A DNA stretch of 64,000 bases from Tritrichomonas musculus. Taxonomy: Eukaryota; Parabasalia; Tritrichomonadida; Tritrichomonadidae. The stretch is from the NCBI GenBank assembly GCA_039105265.1, contig JAPFFF010000030.1, positions 1,054,001 to 1,118,000 on the forward strand, written 5' to 3'. The notes beneath the pieces were generated by a model. The model was not told the origin of the DNA and made no database searches. It saw only the letters and a list, made by a program, of their open reading frames with translations. Positions 9,622-20,601 of this stretch are shown here, piece by piece. The position numbers were made by a program, and so were the translations under genes. The stretch's first letter is position 1. The number at the start of each line of letters is the position of its first letter.

Positions 9622-11595
9622 TTATTTTTTCTTTTTTTGAAGTTCGGCAAGTTTTGAGTCAGCATTTTTATAGCCAAGCTGAGAAGCCTTTTGATAATAC
9701 TCTATTGCTTTTGTATAGTCTTGTTTAAATCCTTTTCCTTCTTCGTAATTGCACGCAAGGTTATAAAAAGCAGCAGGGACGCCGAAATCTGCAGCCTTTT
9801 TAAAATACTCGTTTGCCTTAATGAAGTCTTGCTTGAAACCTTTTCCGTTTGCGTAGTTGTGGCCAAGTGTAAAGAATGCAACAGGCAGTCCCATATCGGC
9901 TGCCTTTTGGTAATATTCGTTTGCCTTTTTGAAATCTTGTTCCACGCCTCGTCCGCGAATGAAAAGGAATCCAAGTTCGTTGAATGCGTACGGGCAATTC
10001 AAGTCGGCAGCTTTTTGATAATATTCAATTGCCTTTGAATAATCCTGCTTGAAACCTTTTCCTTTCTCGTAGTTGTAGCCGAGGTTGTAAAAGGCAACAG
10101 GAAGGCCAAGATCTGCGGCTTTTTGATAGTATTCATTGGCTTTTTCATAATCACGTTTGAATCCGTTCCCTTCTTCATAACTAAAACCGAGATTGTGAAA
10201 AGCAATCGGCAATCCGAGATCTGCAGCTTTTTGGTAATATTCATTAGCTTTTATGTAATCACGCTCAACGCCTCGTCCTTCGGCATAAATGGAGCCAAGC
10301 TTGTTGAAAGCGTCTCGATAATTCTTTTCGGCAGCTTTTTGATAATATTCAATTGCTTTTTTGAAGTCTTTCTTGAATCCTCTTCCTTTTGAATAGTTGT
10401 AGCCTAGATTGTAGAATGCAACAGGAAGCCCCAGATCTGCAGCTTTCTGAAAGTATTCATTTGCTTTCGTATAATCACGTTTAACTCCTTCTCCTTGATT
10501 GTATTTCATCCCAATTTGATTGAAAAGTTCATCAATTCCAGGTTGATTTGATTTGACCTTTTCGAGTTCGTTTTTAAGTCTGTCGTTTTCTTCCTCTAGC
10601 TTAGAAACGTTGGACTCAAGATGATTCATTCTGTCCTTTTTATAGTCTTCATCTTTGCCTTGTTCGAGTTTTTCAATGAATTCTGTGACTTCTTTCAAAT
10701 TCACTTTTCCTTTCAAATATGAAATGTCACCTGACAATTCATCGTATATCTCACTAAACGATGGACGGTCGCCTGCCTCCTGGCTCCAGCACCTTCGTAT
10801 CAGTTCGGCAATCTCAGCTGGCACCTCATCGGTGAACTGTGGGCGATAACCGTCGATTACTCTACTACACAATTTGAATGGAGTGATTTTTCCGAGTTCT
10901 GAATAAGGCTCCTTTCCTGTTATGATTTCGTAAGCAACGATTGCGAATGCATAAACATCAATAGTTGGCCCATACCTGCCTTCACAATCTTCAAGAATTT
11001 CAGGGGCCATGTACACAGGGGTCCCAATTCCGCCTGACATTGTCAATTTCATTGATTTCGTCAATTCTTCTGGAAAACAGCGCGATAGGCCAAAATCACA
11101 GATGCGTGGATGGTAGTTCTCATCGAGTAGAATGTTCTGTGACTTCAAATCTCGATGAAGGATGCCGTGTTCGTGTAGATATCGCAATGCATTTGAGATG
11201 CCAAGTAATGCGATGTATTTTTTGGTAAAAGTCCAAATAGGATCGCGTGGTTTGCCTCTTTTGTCGTCAAGAAGGTTCTTGGGTGATCCATTCGGTATGT
11301 ATTCTGTAATAATCGTTGGCTCAAGTTGACTCGGATTGGAGAATGATTGGAAATTAACACCTTGAAATTTTACAATCGAAGGATGATTTAATCTACGAAG
11401 AATTGAACATTCACGTAAAAGAATCATCTGTTGTTGTCCATCAAATCCTGATTCTGATTTTAATATTTTGGCTGCATATAGTTTCTTGTTCTTGAGATTC
11501 CGTGCTAAGAATACTTCGCCAAATGTGCCTTTACCAAGCTGTGTTTCAAGTATTTCAAAATCTGCTATATTGAAAAAAGAGCCTTCTAATTCCAT
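9622..11595 (-). CDS. TKL-type protein kinase with eight Sel1 repeats
   Basis: 657 aa. The kinase domain spans about 12-285 and has all the key residues: glycine loop GKGTFGEV (21-28), ATP lysine K43, catalytic HRDLKSQN (147-154, D149), DFG at 167-169 and APE at 197-199. It should be active; the HRDLKSQN loop and the APEILED region suit the TKL group. A coiled coil of about 40 residues (about 310-350) follows, then eight tandem Sel1-like repeats of 36 residues (about 355-650) with the recurring pattern KANEYYQKAADLGLPVAF. Sel1 repeats form alpha-solenoids that bind protein partners, so this is probably a signalling kinase with its own substrate or adaptor platform. The repeats are also alike at DNA level (about 108 bp), so copy number may vary by unequal exchange. 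No transmembrane segment is visible. Confidence 0.95.
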   Translation of the reverse strand: MELEGSFFNIADFEILETQLGKGTFGEVFLARNLKNKKLYAAKILKSESGFDGQQQMILLRECSILRRLNHPSIVKFQGVNFQSFSNPSQLEPTIITEYIPNGSPKNLLDDKRGKPRDPIWTFTKKYIALLGISNALRYLHEHGILHRDLKSQNILLDENYHPRICDFGLSRCFPEELTKSMKLTMSGGIGTPVYMAPEILEDCEGRYGPTIDVYAFAIVAYEIITGKEPYSELGKITPFKLCSRVIDGYRPQFTDEVPAEIAELIRRCWSQEAGDRPSFSEIYDELSGDISYLKGKVNLKEVTEFIEKLEQGKDEDYKKDRMNHLESNVSKLEEENDRLKNELEKVKSNQPGIDELFNQIGMKYNQGEGVKRDYTKANEYFQKAADLGLPVAFYNLGYNYSKGRGFKKDFKKAIEYYQKAAEKNYRDAFNKLGSIYAEGRGVERDYIKANEYYQKAADLGLPIAFHNLGFSYEEGNGFKRDYEKANEYYQKAADLGLPVAFYNLGYNYEKGKGFKQDYSKAIEYYQKAADLNCPYAFNELGFLFIRGRGVEQDFKKANEYYQKAADMGLPVAFFTLGHNYANGKGFKQDFIKANEYFKKAADFGVPAAFYNLACNYEEGKGFKQDYTKAIEYYQKASQLGYKNADSKLAELQKKKK

Positions 11596-12508
11596 TTTTA
11601 TGCTTTTGAATTTATTTTGATCGTTAAATATACGTTTTTTTGTTTTATTTGCTTATTTGAGTTGAACACATTATTTTCTTCATGAGATAGATGCATTTAC
11701 TAACCAAAGTTTTAATATAAATTCTATTTTTCTAAAACTATGAGCTTATTTGGCTAAAATTTTGAAAAATCAATTAAAATTTTTAAATTTGAATAATGAG
11801 ATGATTCATTGAATTAATTTTAAAATAATCGATATTTTAATATATATAAATATTTGAAATAAATGAATTATAACTTTGAGAATTATTCCAAATTGTTTTA
11901 AAGTTATGTTTATATATATTATTTGGTAAAAATATGATAAAAGTTAGTACTTAATGATATATATAAGAAAAAAATGCATTATTATAATAATATTCACAAT
12001 ATATCCTCATTTTATTAAAAAATAATGTTGATATCAAAATTTTGAATATTGTAAAAATAATTTTCTGAAATCCATACAAATTGTTTTACATTATTGTAAC
12101 CATATATTGCGTGTTCATAAAATTTTATGTTGATATACAAATTTTTTATTCAAAATCTTAATACAAATGATATACATTTTTTTCTTCATAATTCATCAAA
12201 TTATAAAAAATGGATGATATATTTATTTAATTATTTTAGCATTCATTAAAGCAACCTTTATATTTTTATATTTTCTCGTGTGTATTCTTTTATTCTCATT
12301 TGATCGTAAACAAGATTCAAAATTAAAAATTTCATAATCTTTCTGAGCATTTGAGAGGATGACTATTTACTATGTCAAATTTCATTCTCAATTACGATAA
12401 ATTTATTCAAATGATTTGAATGGAATTAAGTGAAAGCAAAATTTTCTATATAAAAATTAATTGAAATATTTGAATTCCCTTTGAAATATATTAAAGGATG
12501 ATAATAAT
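11596..12508. other. Intergenic region between divergent kinase genes
   Basis: This strongly AT-rich spacer separates two divergently transcribed kinase genes and must hold both promoters. I see no open frame of coding character. Confidence 0.6.
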
Positions 12509-12526
12509 TTCATTTATATTTTTTAA
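12509..12526 (+). promoter_or_regulatory. Initiator core promoter of the CAMK-like kinase
   Basis: TTCATTTATATTTTTTAA directly precedes the ATG. TCATTTAT fits the trichomonad initiator and fixes the start. Confidence 0.65.
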
Positions 12527-13852
12527 ATGAAGCCAGATAATTTTATAGGGAAAGTTATTTCGAAATATAAGATCAAAAAAGTAATTGGAGAAGGATCTTT
12601 TTCAACAGTTTGTCTTGCGAAAGAAATCAATGATGAAATAGACGATTCGAAAGATAATAGTATAAGAGAAAAATCAAATAAAAAATCAACCCTGAACCGA
12701 TATGTAGCATGTAAAATCATTCCACAAATCAAAGTTGCCAAAAAAAAGTTAACAACGAGGCTTGACCAAGAAATTAGAATTCATCAAATGATGCATCATC
12801 AAAACGTAGTTCAATTAATCGATGTTCAAAAGGATTTAGATTTTTATTACATATTTTTAGAATATTGTGCCTGTGGGGAACTTTTTCAAATTATATATGA
12901 TCAGAAAAAACTACTAGAAGATCAAGCAGCAGTTTTTTTTAAACAAATTTTAATTGGTCTTCAATATATACATTCATTAAACGTTGCTCATCGTGATTTA
13001 AAACCAGAAAATATCCTTATTGACCAATATCAGCAAATCAAAATATCAGATTTTGGATTATCGAAACTTTTTGATATCAAAAGTAACGGGCTTACAAAAA
13101 CCCCGTGTGGATCACTTTGTTATGCCTCGCCAGAATGCATCAGTGGTCAATCTTATGATGGCAAAAAAAGTGACATTTGGTCTTGTGGAGTGATTTTGTA
13201 TACAATGACAACTGGCTTCTTGCCATGGACAAAAACAAGTCAATCAGAATTATTTGACCAAATACAAAATGGTGATTATTCAATTCCATCATTTTTATCT
13301 TACTCTTGCGCGAACTTAATTCGACGATTAATGACAGTCAATGTTAAAAATAGAATTACAATTGAAGAAGCTTTAAATCATCCTTTCCTAAAAGAAGTTG
13401 TGGTTCCTGATTCAAATTTTAATCGTAAATTTGTATCACTCAGAAAAATTGATCGTTTTTTAAATTGTGATGAGGATTTTGAATATGATCAGACAATCGA
13501 CCATTTATTGATTGAAAAATGTGAGAGCGGTTTTAATTTTGATACCGATTTATGTAGAATTAGAAAAGTAATCAAATCTGATGATGAAAAGAAAAGAGAA
13601 AAAGAAGAAAATAAAGAGGTTTCTTTGATGGCTAGGCATGGTAAACATAAAGTACATAAATATGCAATTGATATAAATCAAGTTTCAAAAGTTAATGACG
13701 AAAAAAGAAAAAATAAGTCTATTACAATAAATTTTAAATTACCTTATTCAGTTTCTCCAAAGAAAATTAATAATAGTAGGTTTAAATTTGTAAATCAGTT
13801 TGGTATTGCATCGCTTGCCCCGAGAAGATCAGAGAGATTAACTCCAATTTAG
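12527..13852 (+). CDS. CAMK/SNF1-like serine/threonine protein kinase
   Basis: 441 aa. The kinase domain spans about 15-290: GEGSFSTV loop (21-28), ATP lysine K63 (ACK), HRDLKPEN (155-162, D157), DFG from D175, a CGSLCYASPE activation-segment end and SDIWSCGVILY. A roughly 20-residue Lys/Asp/Ser-rich insert (about 36-56) separates the glycine loop from the ATP lysine. The HRDLKPENIL loop and the GTP/CGS-x-x-YASPE ending place it in the CAMKL (AMPK/SNF1-like) group, well expanded in trichomonads. The activation segment carries Thr and Ser residues that could be phosphorylated by an upstream kinase. The C-terminal 150 residues are basic and unlike any domain I recognise; they end in a Ser/Pro/Arg-rich tail. 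No UBA or KA1 domain is evident. Confidence 0.94.
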   Translation: MKPDNFIGKVISKYKIKKVIGEGSFSTVCLAKEINDEIDDSKDNSIREKSNKKSTLNRYVACKIIPQIKVAKKKLTTRLDQEIRIHQMMHHQNVVQLIDVQKDLDFYYIFLEYCACGELFQIIYDQKKLLEDQAAVFFKQILIGLQYIHSLNVAHRDLKPENILIDQYQQIKISDFGLSKLFDIKSNGLTKTPCGSLCYASPECISGQSYDGKKSDIWSCGVILYTMTTGFLPWTKTSQSELFDQIQNGDYSIPSFLSYSCANLIRRLMTVNVKNRITIEEALNHPFLKEVVVPDSNFNRKFVSLRKIDRFLNCDEDFEYDQTIDHLLIEKCESGFNFDTDLCRIRKVIKSDDEKKREKEENKEVSLMARHGKHKVHKYAIDINQVSKVNDEKRKNKSITINFKLPYSVSPKKINNSRFKFVNQFGIASLAPRRSERLTPI

Positions 13853-16380
13853 CTTATTTCATAAATTTCTTTAAGAAATACAAATAGCTGTAATGCACAA
13901 AGATATCATCATTTGATTTATTATTTTATAAATATCATGTAATATTTTTATTCTTATAATCTGTTAAAAATATGTTTTTATTTCATTTGTTCAATATCTA
14001 AAAACGTCTATTTTTCTTTTTCAAAGTAAAATAGTTTCAGAAATGTAAACTGGAATCAAAAACAGGATATCGATTTTGAGGCAATTATTTTTTTCAATCA
14101 AACAAAAATTAAGAACTCTCTGAAAAATGCTTATCAAAAAGTGAAAATAATGATATCGAGATTTTGATGATCTCAAAAAGTTTGAAAATTATATAATTTT
14201 TATTCAAAAAGTTTCGATTTAAGATGTAGCCAGTAATAATAAACACCAACTTCTTCTTTCTTCATCACTTATTTTGGTGAGTATAACTTCTTTTAATGAG
14301 ACATGCATCGATTTTTGCATTGTATTGAAGAAAAATGAAGTAGTTGTGGTAGAATGATTGAAATTAATTATGTAATTGTATCAATTGAAAGCCTTTCGAA
14401 TGCTTATTGTATAGTTTAATTGAGTTTTCTTTATTAAAAATAGTAGAAAAGCTTAATTTTTTTTCATTTAATTCCTATTATGTTAATTGATTGAAAATAA
14501 AGAGAGTAAAAACTACATAAAAAGACTAGAAATGCGTGGAATCATCATAATTAGTAGGCTTTCTATTGCTTTATCGACTAATTTTGGATTATTTTGGAGC
14601 ATCACTCGAGAAATTAATGTTATTTCAAAATTGAATATTGAAGTTGGGTTATAGCAGAAAATTGAAATGATTGAACTTGTGGAGTATTTTCATTGATAAA
14701 GTTTAGTGGTTTGCTGGCTTGGCGCTAATCACTTATTTTTTTTGCTCAAAAATAATAATTCTGTTTTAAAATAAAAAATTCAATGCTTATTTGGCGATAT
14801 CGACTTTTCGATTCCAGTTTATAAAAAATAAACGTTCATTTTTTTTACATATTTTTTAATTTTACAAAATGCCTATTTATTTTCAATTGTTTTAATTATG
14901 ATACTTGATAAATATATGCTCATAATTTTCCTATACAGCTGTTTAAAATGGAAAAATGCTAACTTTTTTTCGGACATGCAAGCAATCGGAAATCAACTTA
15001 ATGGTATTCAAAAAAGATAAGTCACCTTATTTAAAAAGTTCAACTTTTTAATAGAATTTCTATAAAAACACGTTGGAAAGTGACGTATCTTTTTTAAAAT
15101 ATCTTTAGCGTTTTTTTTTTTTTTTTAAAGGTTGGTGGTGTTTTGTTTGGAATAAAAATTCTTTTATTTGATATTTATAATAAAATAATAATTAAAATTA
15201 TTAATTATTAATAAAAATTTATTTGTTGATCGCAACTAAATATATGTTTTTATTTTTCAGTTGTCATTGAATTTTTTTTGAATAGGAATAATTGAAAAAA
15301 TTGAAATTAAATAAAATATGTATTTTTTATTATATTCCTCTTGGGTTTTAACTGTTTACATACGCAATTGATCATTTTCTTTTTTGAATGTAATGTCATC
15401 TCTATTCAATTTAAGAATTGTCTAAAAAAAGTTTTGATTATTCACCAAAAACTCTTTTTAGAGTTGCAAAGTATGATTTTTTAAACGATCATTACTTTTG
15501 ATTCATTTTCAAATTTTGAATTTCAAAGAGAGTTTTCTTTTCTTTTAATTGTGAATCTAGGATAAATATTGGATTCAATAAACTTGTATTTTGATCTTTT
15601 TTCTGAAGTTTTTGGTTTTTGGTGTCTTAATTTGTGTTTTTAGAAATGAATTTCGCGATAATTGTCGATTAAACTTAGAATTAATAGTTTAGATTCTATT
15701 AATTAATTCAAAATTAAGCTCCTTAAACTTGAATATTTCATTTTATGATAATCTCAAGCAAGTTTAAAAAAATAGTTTCTTGTATGTTTTCATTTATTTA
15801 TGAATATTTATAGAATATGAAAATTAAAAAATAGAGAAAAGAATCATATGTCTCACAAAATTTGTTTAATATCATTGAATTATTTAACAATAAATACTTG
15901 ATTATTTAATACAATTACTTCTTTGTACAAGCTTATTTGAGCAGCACTAGCTGCTTCGCACATGTATATTAAAATATGAACTGATAGCAATAAATAAACC
16001 AATTCATTTATCGTTAGAAGTGATGTAATGGCTCCATTTTTTTAATTATAATTGAAGAGTAATAAACATCGAATTTCATCGTTGGTTTTGATGATGAGGA
16101 AATGATCCTATACCTAAAAGAGAAATTCTTGATGGAATTGTTTGAGTAACTTCTACCATATTTCTGTAGTATTTGTCTTCATTATACAGGTCTTTTAAGC
16201 ATAACTGAACTGTATGTCACTCACACAAGACACATATAATTCTTCAAAGAATAAAGTAAGCATCATACTGATCTTTTTTTCTAAAAACTTTAAAGAAATT
16301 TGAAGAATTTCCAATGCATTGACCTACAACTTCACTTCAGGGTTCTGCTTAAACATCAATTCGCAAAAACAATTGAAATA
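13853..16380. other. AT-rich intergenic region
   Basis: About 2.5 kb of A/T-rich sequence has no supported gene, no recognisable RNA and only short homopolymers (for example poly-T at 15,111-15,126). Toward 16,100 the sequence becomes more balanced, leading into decayed mobile-element DNA. Confidence 0.5.
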
Positions 16381-16389
16381 GATCAACAA

Positions 16390-16740
16390 ATAATAAAAGA
16401 TTAGCAAAATTATACAGATGCTGTAACACAAACTGATATTTCAGGTATCATTCCTAAAGATTCTAAAGAATGTATATGCACAGTTTAGAAAAGTTTGACA
16501 TTAAAATTTGTTTGGGAGATATCGCCAAATTGCTTTAAACATAAAGAAGTTATACTGATGTATTTTATGAAAAATCTTTGCTTTTTTTCTTAACATCAGC
16601 TAAATCATATAATCTATTTCGTGAAATAATTCCAGTTCCATCTTTTCAAGCTTTAAATATGAAAAATTGAAGAAGATATTAGCAAAGAAAAGAAAAATCT
16701 AACAGATTTAAGCGAAATAGACAATGTTGTAAAATAAAAA
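16390..16740 (+). pseudogene. Remnant of a DNA-transposon transposase
   Basis: At 16,551-16,670 one frame reads FYEKSLLFFLTSAKSYNLF followed by REIIPVPSFQAL. This pattern of helix, Y-x-x-L/F-R, then P-x-P-S resembles the conserved block ahead of the catalytic core in P-element/THAP-type and related cut-and-paste transposases. It ends in TGA and the next codons fit better in another frame (KKISKEKKNLTDLSEIDN), so the gene is decayed by at least one frameshift and a stop. Just upstream, around 16,420, DAVTQTDISGIIPKDSKE is also coding-like. No terminal inverted repeat was found. The family assignment is tentative. Confidence 0.35.
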
Positions 16741-16797
16741 GTGCTTATTCATATAATCAAAAGAAGTTAACATATAAATGAATTTTTTAATATTTAA

Positions 16798-18824
16798 ATA
16801 TCAAAGGTAAAAAGCTTTTGTTTTGCTGGTGAAGAGGTTTCGGAAGGAGCGGAGGCGATAGTTCGGGATGTTGATGTTCTTACTGCTCCAAGAGAGATTC
16901 GAACTGAGCTGGAATTTATTGAAGAAATAGAGGCGTTTGACAAGAAATGTTTCCGATATCTTTGTTATGGAGTTGATGACAATGAGGAGATTAAAATAGA
17001 CGGAGAGTATGAAGATTTTCGAATAAATATTCCGTATTTAGATGTATATGCAGAAAATTCTCCTTCAGCTGCTTGGATTATGTCGATGACAAGAGAACAG
17101 AAACCGATTTTGTTGGGCGAAGAACTGACTAATAAACAATTGATTACCGCAAAGGCAGTCAAAAAATTGATAGATAATCATATGAAACAGCTCAAAACAG
17201 TCGATTTATCGGGATATATTTCGAAAGAAGAAGCAGATGGAAAATATGCGTTAAAAACAGAGATTCCAGAAATAATCGATAAAAAAATTACTTTCAATCA
17301 AGAATTGGAATTAAATTATGATGAAGGTAATGGTATTAATACTATTTTAGTTCTTTATACTAATGCAAATCAATATTTAGAAAAATGGAAAAAATATGGA
17401 ATGTTATTTGATGGATATGATAAAACTGACGAAAATATTAAATATAAAGGAATCTTCACTATATCAAGTATTAATAATAATGATTATGTTTTAAATAATG
17501 GCGTTCAAAATATAACATTAACATTAGAATTTAGTACGAGTTGTGGAGTAGTTTATGATTTAGATAACCGACATAAAATCAACGAAATAAGTTGCTATAT
17601 TGCAAATGAAGATTATGATGAAACAAACTTAAACTGTGTTGCTAATCTTGCATTTCTCCAAGATAATTTTGCTCAGAAAACAGAATTGATCCGTGCTATT
17701 GAGCAAGTAAAGAGTGAGATTCCTGAAATTATTGAGGGACAAACAACGATTCAATTCAAAATTGAAAATAATACAATTCCTGATTTGGATTACGACAAAT
17801 ATCATGAAATGATTGAGCAATATGGACTGGATATTGTTTCATCAAACAATTACTATACGGCTCATTATGTTCATGTAGATTATTCGTACAATGACGATGA
17901 TGATGATCAACCCTCTCAGATAATGCGTATCGAAGTAAGTAGTTCTGGTCTTTGGATTCTGTATCACAGCCATGAATTAATCAATCCAGGAACTGGTGAA
18001 ACACCGGAAATTTTATCATGTTCAATTACCAAAAATATCGAAAAAACAGACAAAAACGCTTTTTCTTCAAGATATGTGTCGAACACTTTTGCTTTGATTT
18101 GTCGGGTTATGTAGCAAAAAATGGTGATGGTTCATTATCGGTTAATAGTACCGAAAGTAATATTGCAAATTTCTTTAGTTCTGTTGATGCAAATACTCTT
18201 GCTTTAATTAGATTTGGATATGATTCTACATATAATTCTGTCTTTATGTATAGGTCTTCAAAATCTGCTGATACTGGCGAAGTATTTATATATGTTGGTG
18301 GTCATAGATTTCAATCATTTCACATGTTTGGTTCTGCAAGAAATACAACAATTGATTCAAATTTATATGTTTCTGGCAAAATAACATCAAACGGCTCAAA
18401 TACAATTACTCATTATGCCCCGATAGAAGCGGGCGAAGAAATATAGGACTATAAGATTGGAAAACCAGTATTTTTATCAGGTCATGTGTATAAAAGAGAC
18501 CCACAAAAAAATATGTTCGTCAGTTCGACTACAGAAGACACCACAGACTGTATTTGTTCTGTAATCATAGACGGTTCATGGAAGGAATTTGTTGGTGTTA
18601 TAGAAGAGGTAGATTCAGAAAACGGATGCGTCAAATTCGCTTCACACGGAGACGTTCTTTTTGCTTGCGATGACGCTAATTTGTATCAAATAGGAGATGT
18701 AATTCTATATGAAGGAAGGATTTTGGACGAGGATTTAGGAATGACTTTGAAGATTCAACAAAGTATTGTGGGAAGAGTCAGTGCAAAAATAAACGACTAT
18801 ACCTTGGCTATTTTCATGCGCTAA
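16798..18824 (+). pseudogene. Fossil fragment of a virus-like fibre gene
   Basis: The DNA is less AT-rich than its surroundings and coding-like throughout, but lies in more than one frame with about two breaks, and its upstream end is missing. Recognisable parts are an acidic N-terminal stretch (APREIRTELEFIEEIEAFDK), a linker of fibre type (LSGYISKEEADGKYAL), a later block with NGDGSLSVNS and DSNLYVSGKIT, and a C-terminal beta-rich block ending ISQS-like IVGRVSAKINDYTLAIF. Such repeats of beta-strand blocks after a GYxxKxxADxKY linker are typical of phage and Polinton fibre proteins. It is a broken remnant of a virus-like element, older than the Maverick that starts 400 bases downstream, and not a part of that element. 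Confidence 0.55.
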
Positions 18825-19212
18825 TTAAACACATATTTTGAGCGATACGCCATATTTTATGAACTGTGAGTAAATATCGTTGTAGGCATATTTCATGTCT
18901 TCTGTCTTGTTGTTTTTTGGTAGACTTTTTTTGGACAAAATCGGCACTTTTTACAATAACCGTTTTTTGTAAAGTCCAAAATCGGCACCTTTTACATCAA
19001 ATAAACATTCAAAATCAATTTTTTACAAAAATGAAAATAAAAAAAATAAAATAATTATATATAAATGTTTATTAAAATAGAATTATGATAATATTTGGAT
19101 TAGTTTTAATCTATTTTTTATATAATTATGAATAATAAATGAAAAAAAGAAAACTATCCAAAAGTATTCCTATAGAGTTAAATTGAACAATTCATATGAA
19201 AATAATTCATTT
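18825..19212. other. Spacer left of the Maverick
   Basis: The spacer includes AATCGGCACTTTTTACA near 18,940 and a near-copy AATCGGCACCTTTTACA near 18,980, then plain AT-rich DNA up to the Maverick end. The six bases TCATTT (19,207-19,212) would be the left target-site copy if this Maverick made the usual 6-bp duplication; the right end is outside the window. Confidence 0.45.
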
Positions 19213-19374
19213 AGTAGTATATACTAGTCGGTTTCCGCGGGGCACAGGCTGCCCACGCGTCAACACGAACTAGTTAAAAAAAATAAAAAAAAAATAAAAA
19301 AGAAAAATAAAAAAAAAAAAACTTCTTCTTCTTTTCATGTTATCCCACCCACCCACCTCAACGCCTACCATCAA

Positions 19375-19445
19375 TGAAACGGCACAGGTACCCCACCCCA
19401 CAACCGCCCATCTATGAAACGGCACAGGTACCTGCCCCGAGAATC
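19375..19445 (+). repeat. Sub-terminal GAAACGGCACAGGTACC repeats, Maverick copy
   Basis: Two units of about 36 bases with the core ATGAAACGGCACAGGTACC, separated by CCACCCCACAACCGCCC. The same two-unit block occurs almost unchanged inside the nested palindromic element (about 19,645-19,710 and 39,010-39,080), showing that the two elements share sub-terminal DNA. Confidence 0.8.
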
Positions 19446-19499
19446 TCGTACCTATTTCTTTCTATATGTAAATGTCATTTGTACCACTCAAAGGCTTTA

Positions 19500-19504
19500 C
19501 TAAC
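19500..19504. repeat. Target-site copy CTAAC, left of the palindromic element
   Basis: CTAAC immediately precedes the AGTAGTATATAC end of the palindromic element, and the same five bases follow its other end at 39,214-39,218. This marks a true insertion. With one mismatch the copy could be 6 bp (ACTAAC/TCTAAC), the size usual for Polintons. Confidence 0.8.
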
Positions 19505-19644
19505 AGTAGTATATACGAGTCGGTTTTCGCTGTGGGTCGCAGGTCTGGACTAAGAACGAACTCGTCATAAAAGAAAAAGAAAAGAAAAAGAAAAAAAGAA
19601 AAGAAAAAAAAAAATATTCTTGTTCTCACTACTGCTCCCCATCC

Positions 19645-19830
19645 ATGAAACGGCACAGGTACCCCACCCCACAACCGCCCATCTATGAAACGGCACAGGT
19701 ACCTGCCCCACTGCCCACTATCTATGAAACAGCACAGGTGCCCCACCCCACTGCCCTCCATCTACGAAACAGCTTAGGTACCCCGCCATCTATGAAACGG
19801 CACAGGTAGCACCCCGAGAATCTCGTACAT
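19645..19830 (+). repeat. C-rich sub-terminal repeats, left arm
   Basis: About five units built on CATCTATGAAACGGCACAGG with TACCCCACCCCAC spacers. The mirror copy is at about 38,885-39,075. They are among the most GC-rich bases in the window and share sequence with the Maverick end, so they may bind a common replication or transposition protein. Confidence 0.8.
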
Positions 19831-19894
19831 ACCACCATCTACTTAATGGCACATGTACTCCACCACGAGGACCCTCTTAGAAAAGACCTACTAA

Positions 19895-20520
19895 TACATC
19901 TATGCTAATACATCCATACTAATATATCCATACTAATACATCTATGCTAATACATCCATACTAATATATCCATACTAATACATCTATACTAATACATCCA
20001 TACTAATATATCCATACTAATACATCTATGCTAATACATCCATACTAATATATCCATACTAATACATCTATACTAATACATCCATACTAATATATCCATG
20101 CTAATACATCTATACTAATACATCTATACTAATACATCTATACTAATACATCTATACTAATACATCTATACTAATACATCTATACTAATACATCTATACT
20201 AATACATCTATACTAATACATCTATACTAATACATCTATACTAATACATCTATACTAATACATCTATACTAATACATCTATACTAATACATCTATACTAA
20301 TACATCTATACTAATACATCTATACTAATACATCTATACTAATACATCTATACTAATACATCTATACTAATACATCTATACTAATACATCTATACTAATA
20401 CATCTATACTAATACATCTATACTAATACATCTATACTAATACATCTATACTAATACATCTATACTAATACATCTATACTAATACATCTATACTAATACA
20501 TCTATACTAATATATCCACT
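19895..20520 (+). repeat. 14-bp satellite, left arm
   Basis: About 44 units of TACATCTATACTAA. Units near the terminus vary (TACATCCATACTAA, TATATCCATACTAA), while those toward the 826-aa gene are nearly uniform. Confidence 0.95.
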
Positions 20521-20601
20521 TATAATACATTAAAAAAACACACTAACAAAAAATACAAACAACCTGTTTTCGTTTTAAATATGTTTTTTATTCGTTTGTA
20601 A

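Larger units (their letters stand above)
19213..19504 (+). repeat. Left terminal region of the Maverick
   Basis: It begins AGTAGTATATACTAGTCGG, followed within 70 bases by a purine tract of A runs with G and T, then C-rich sub-terminal repeats of the type GAAACGGCACAGGTACC. The nested palindromic element shows the same order of parts. The right terminal copy lies outside the window, so the true terminal repeat length cannot be given. Confidence 0.7.
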
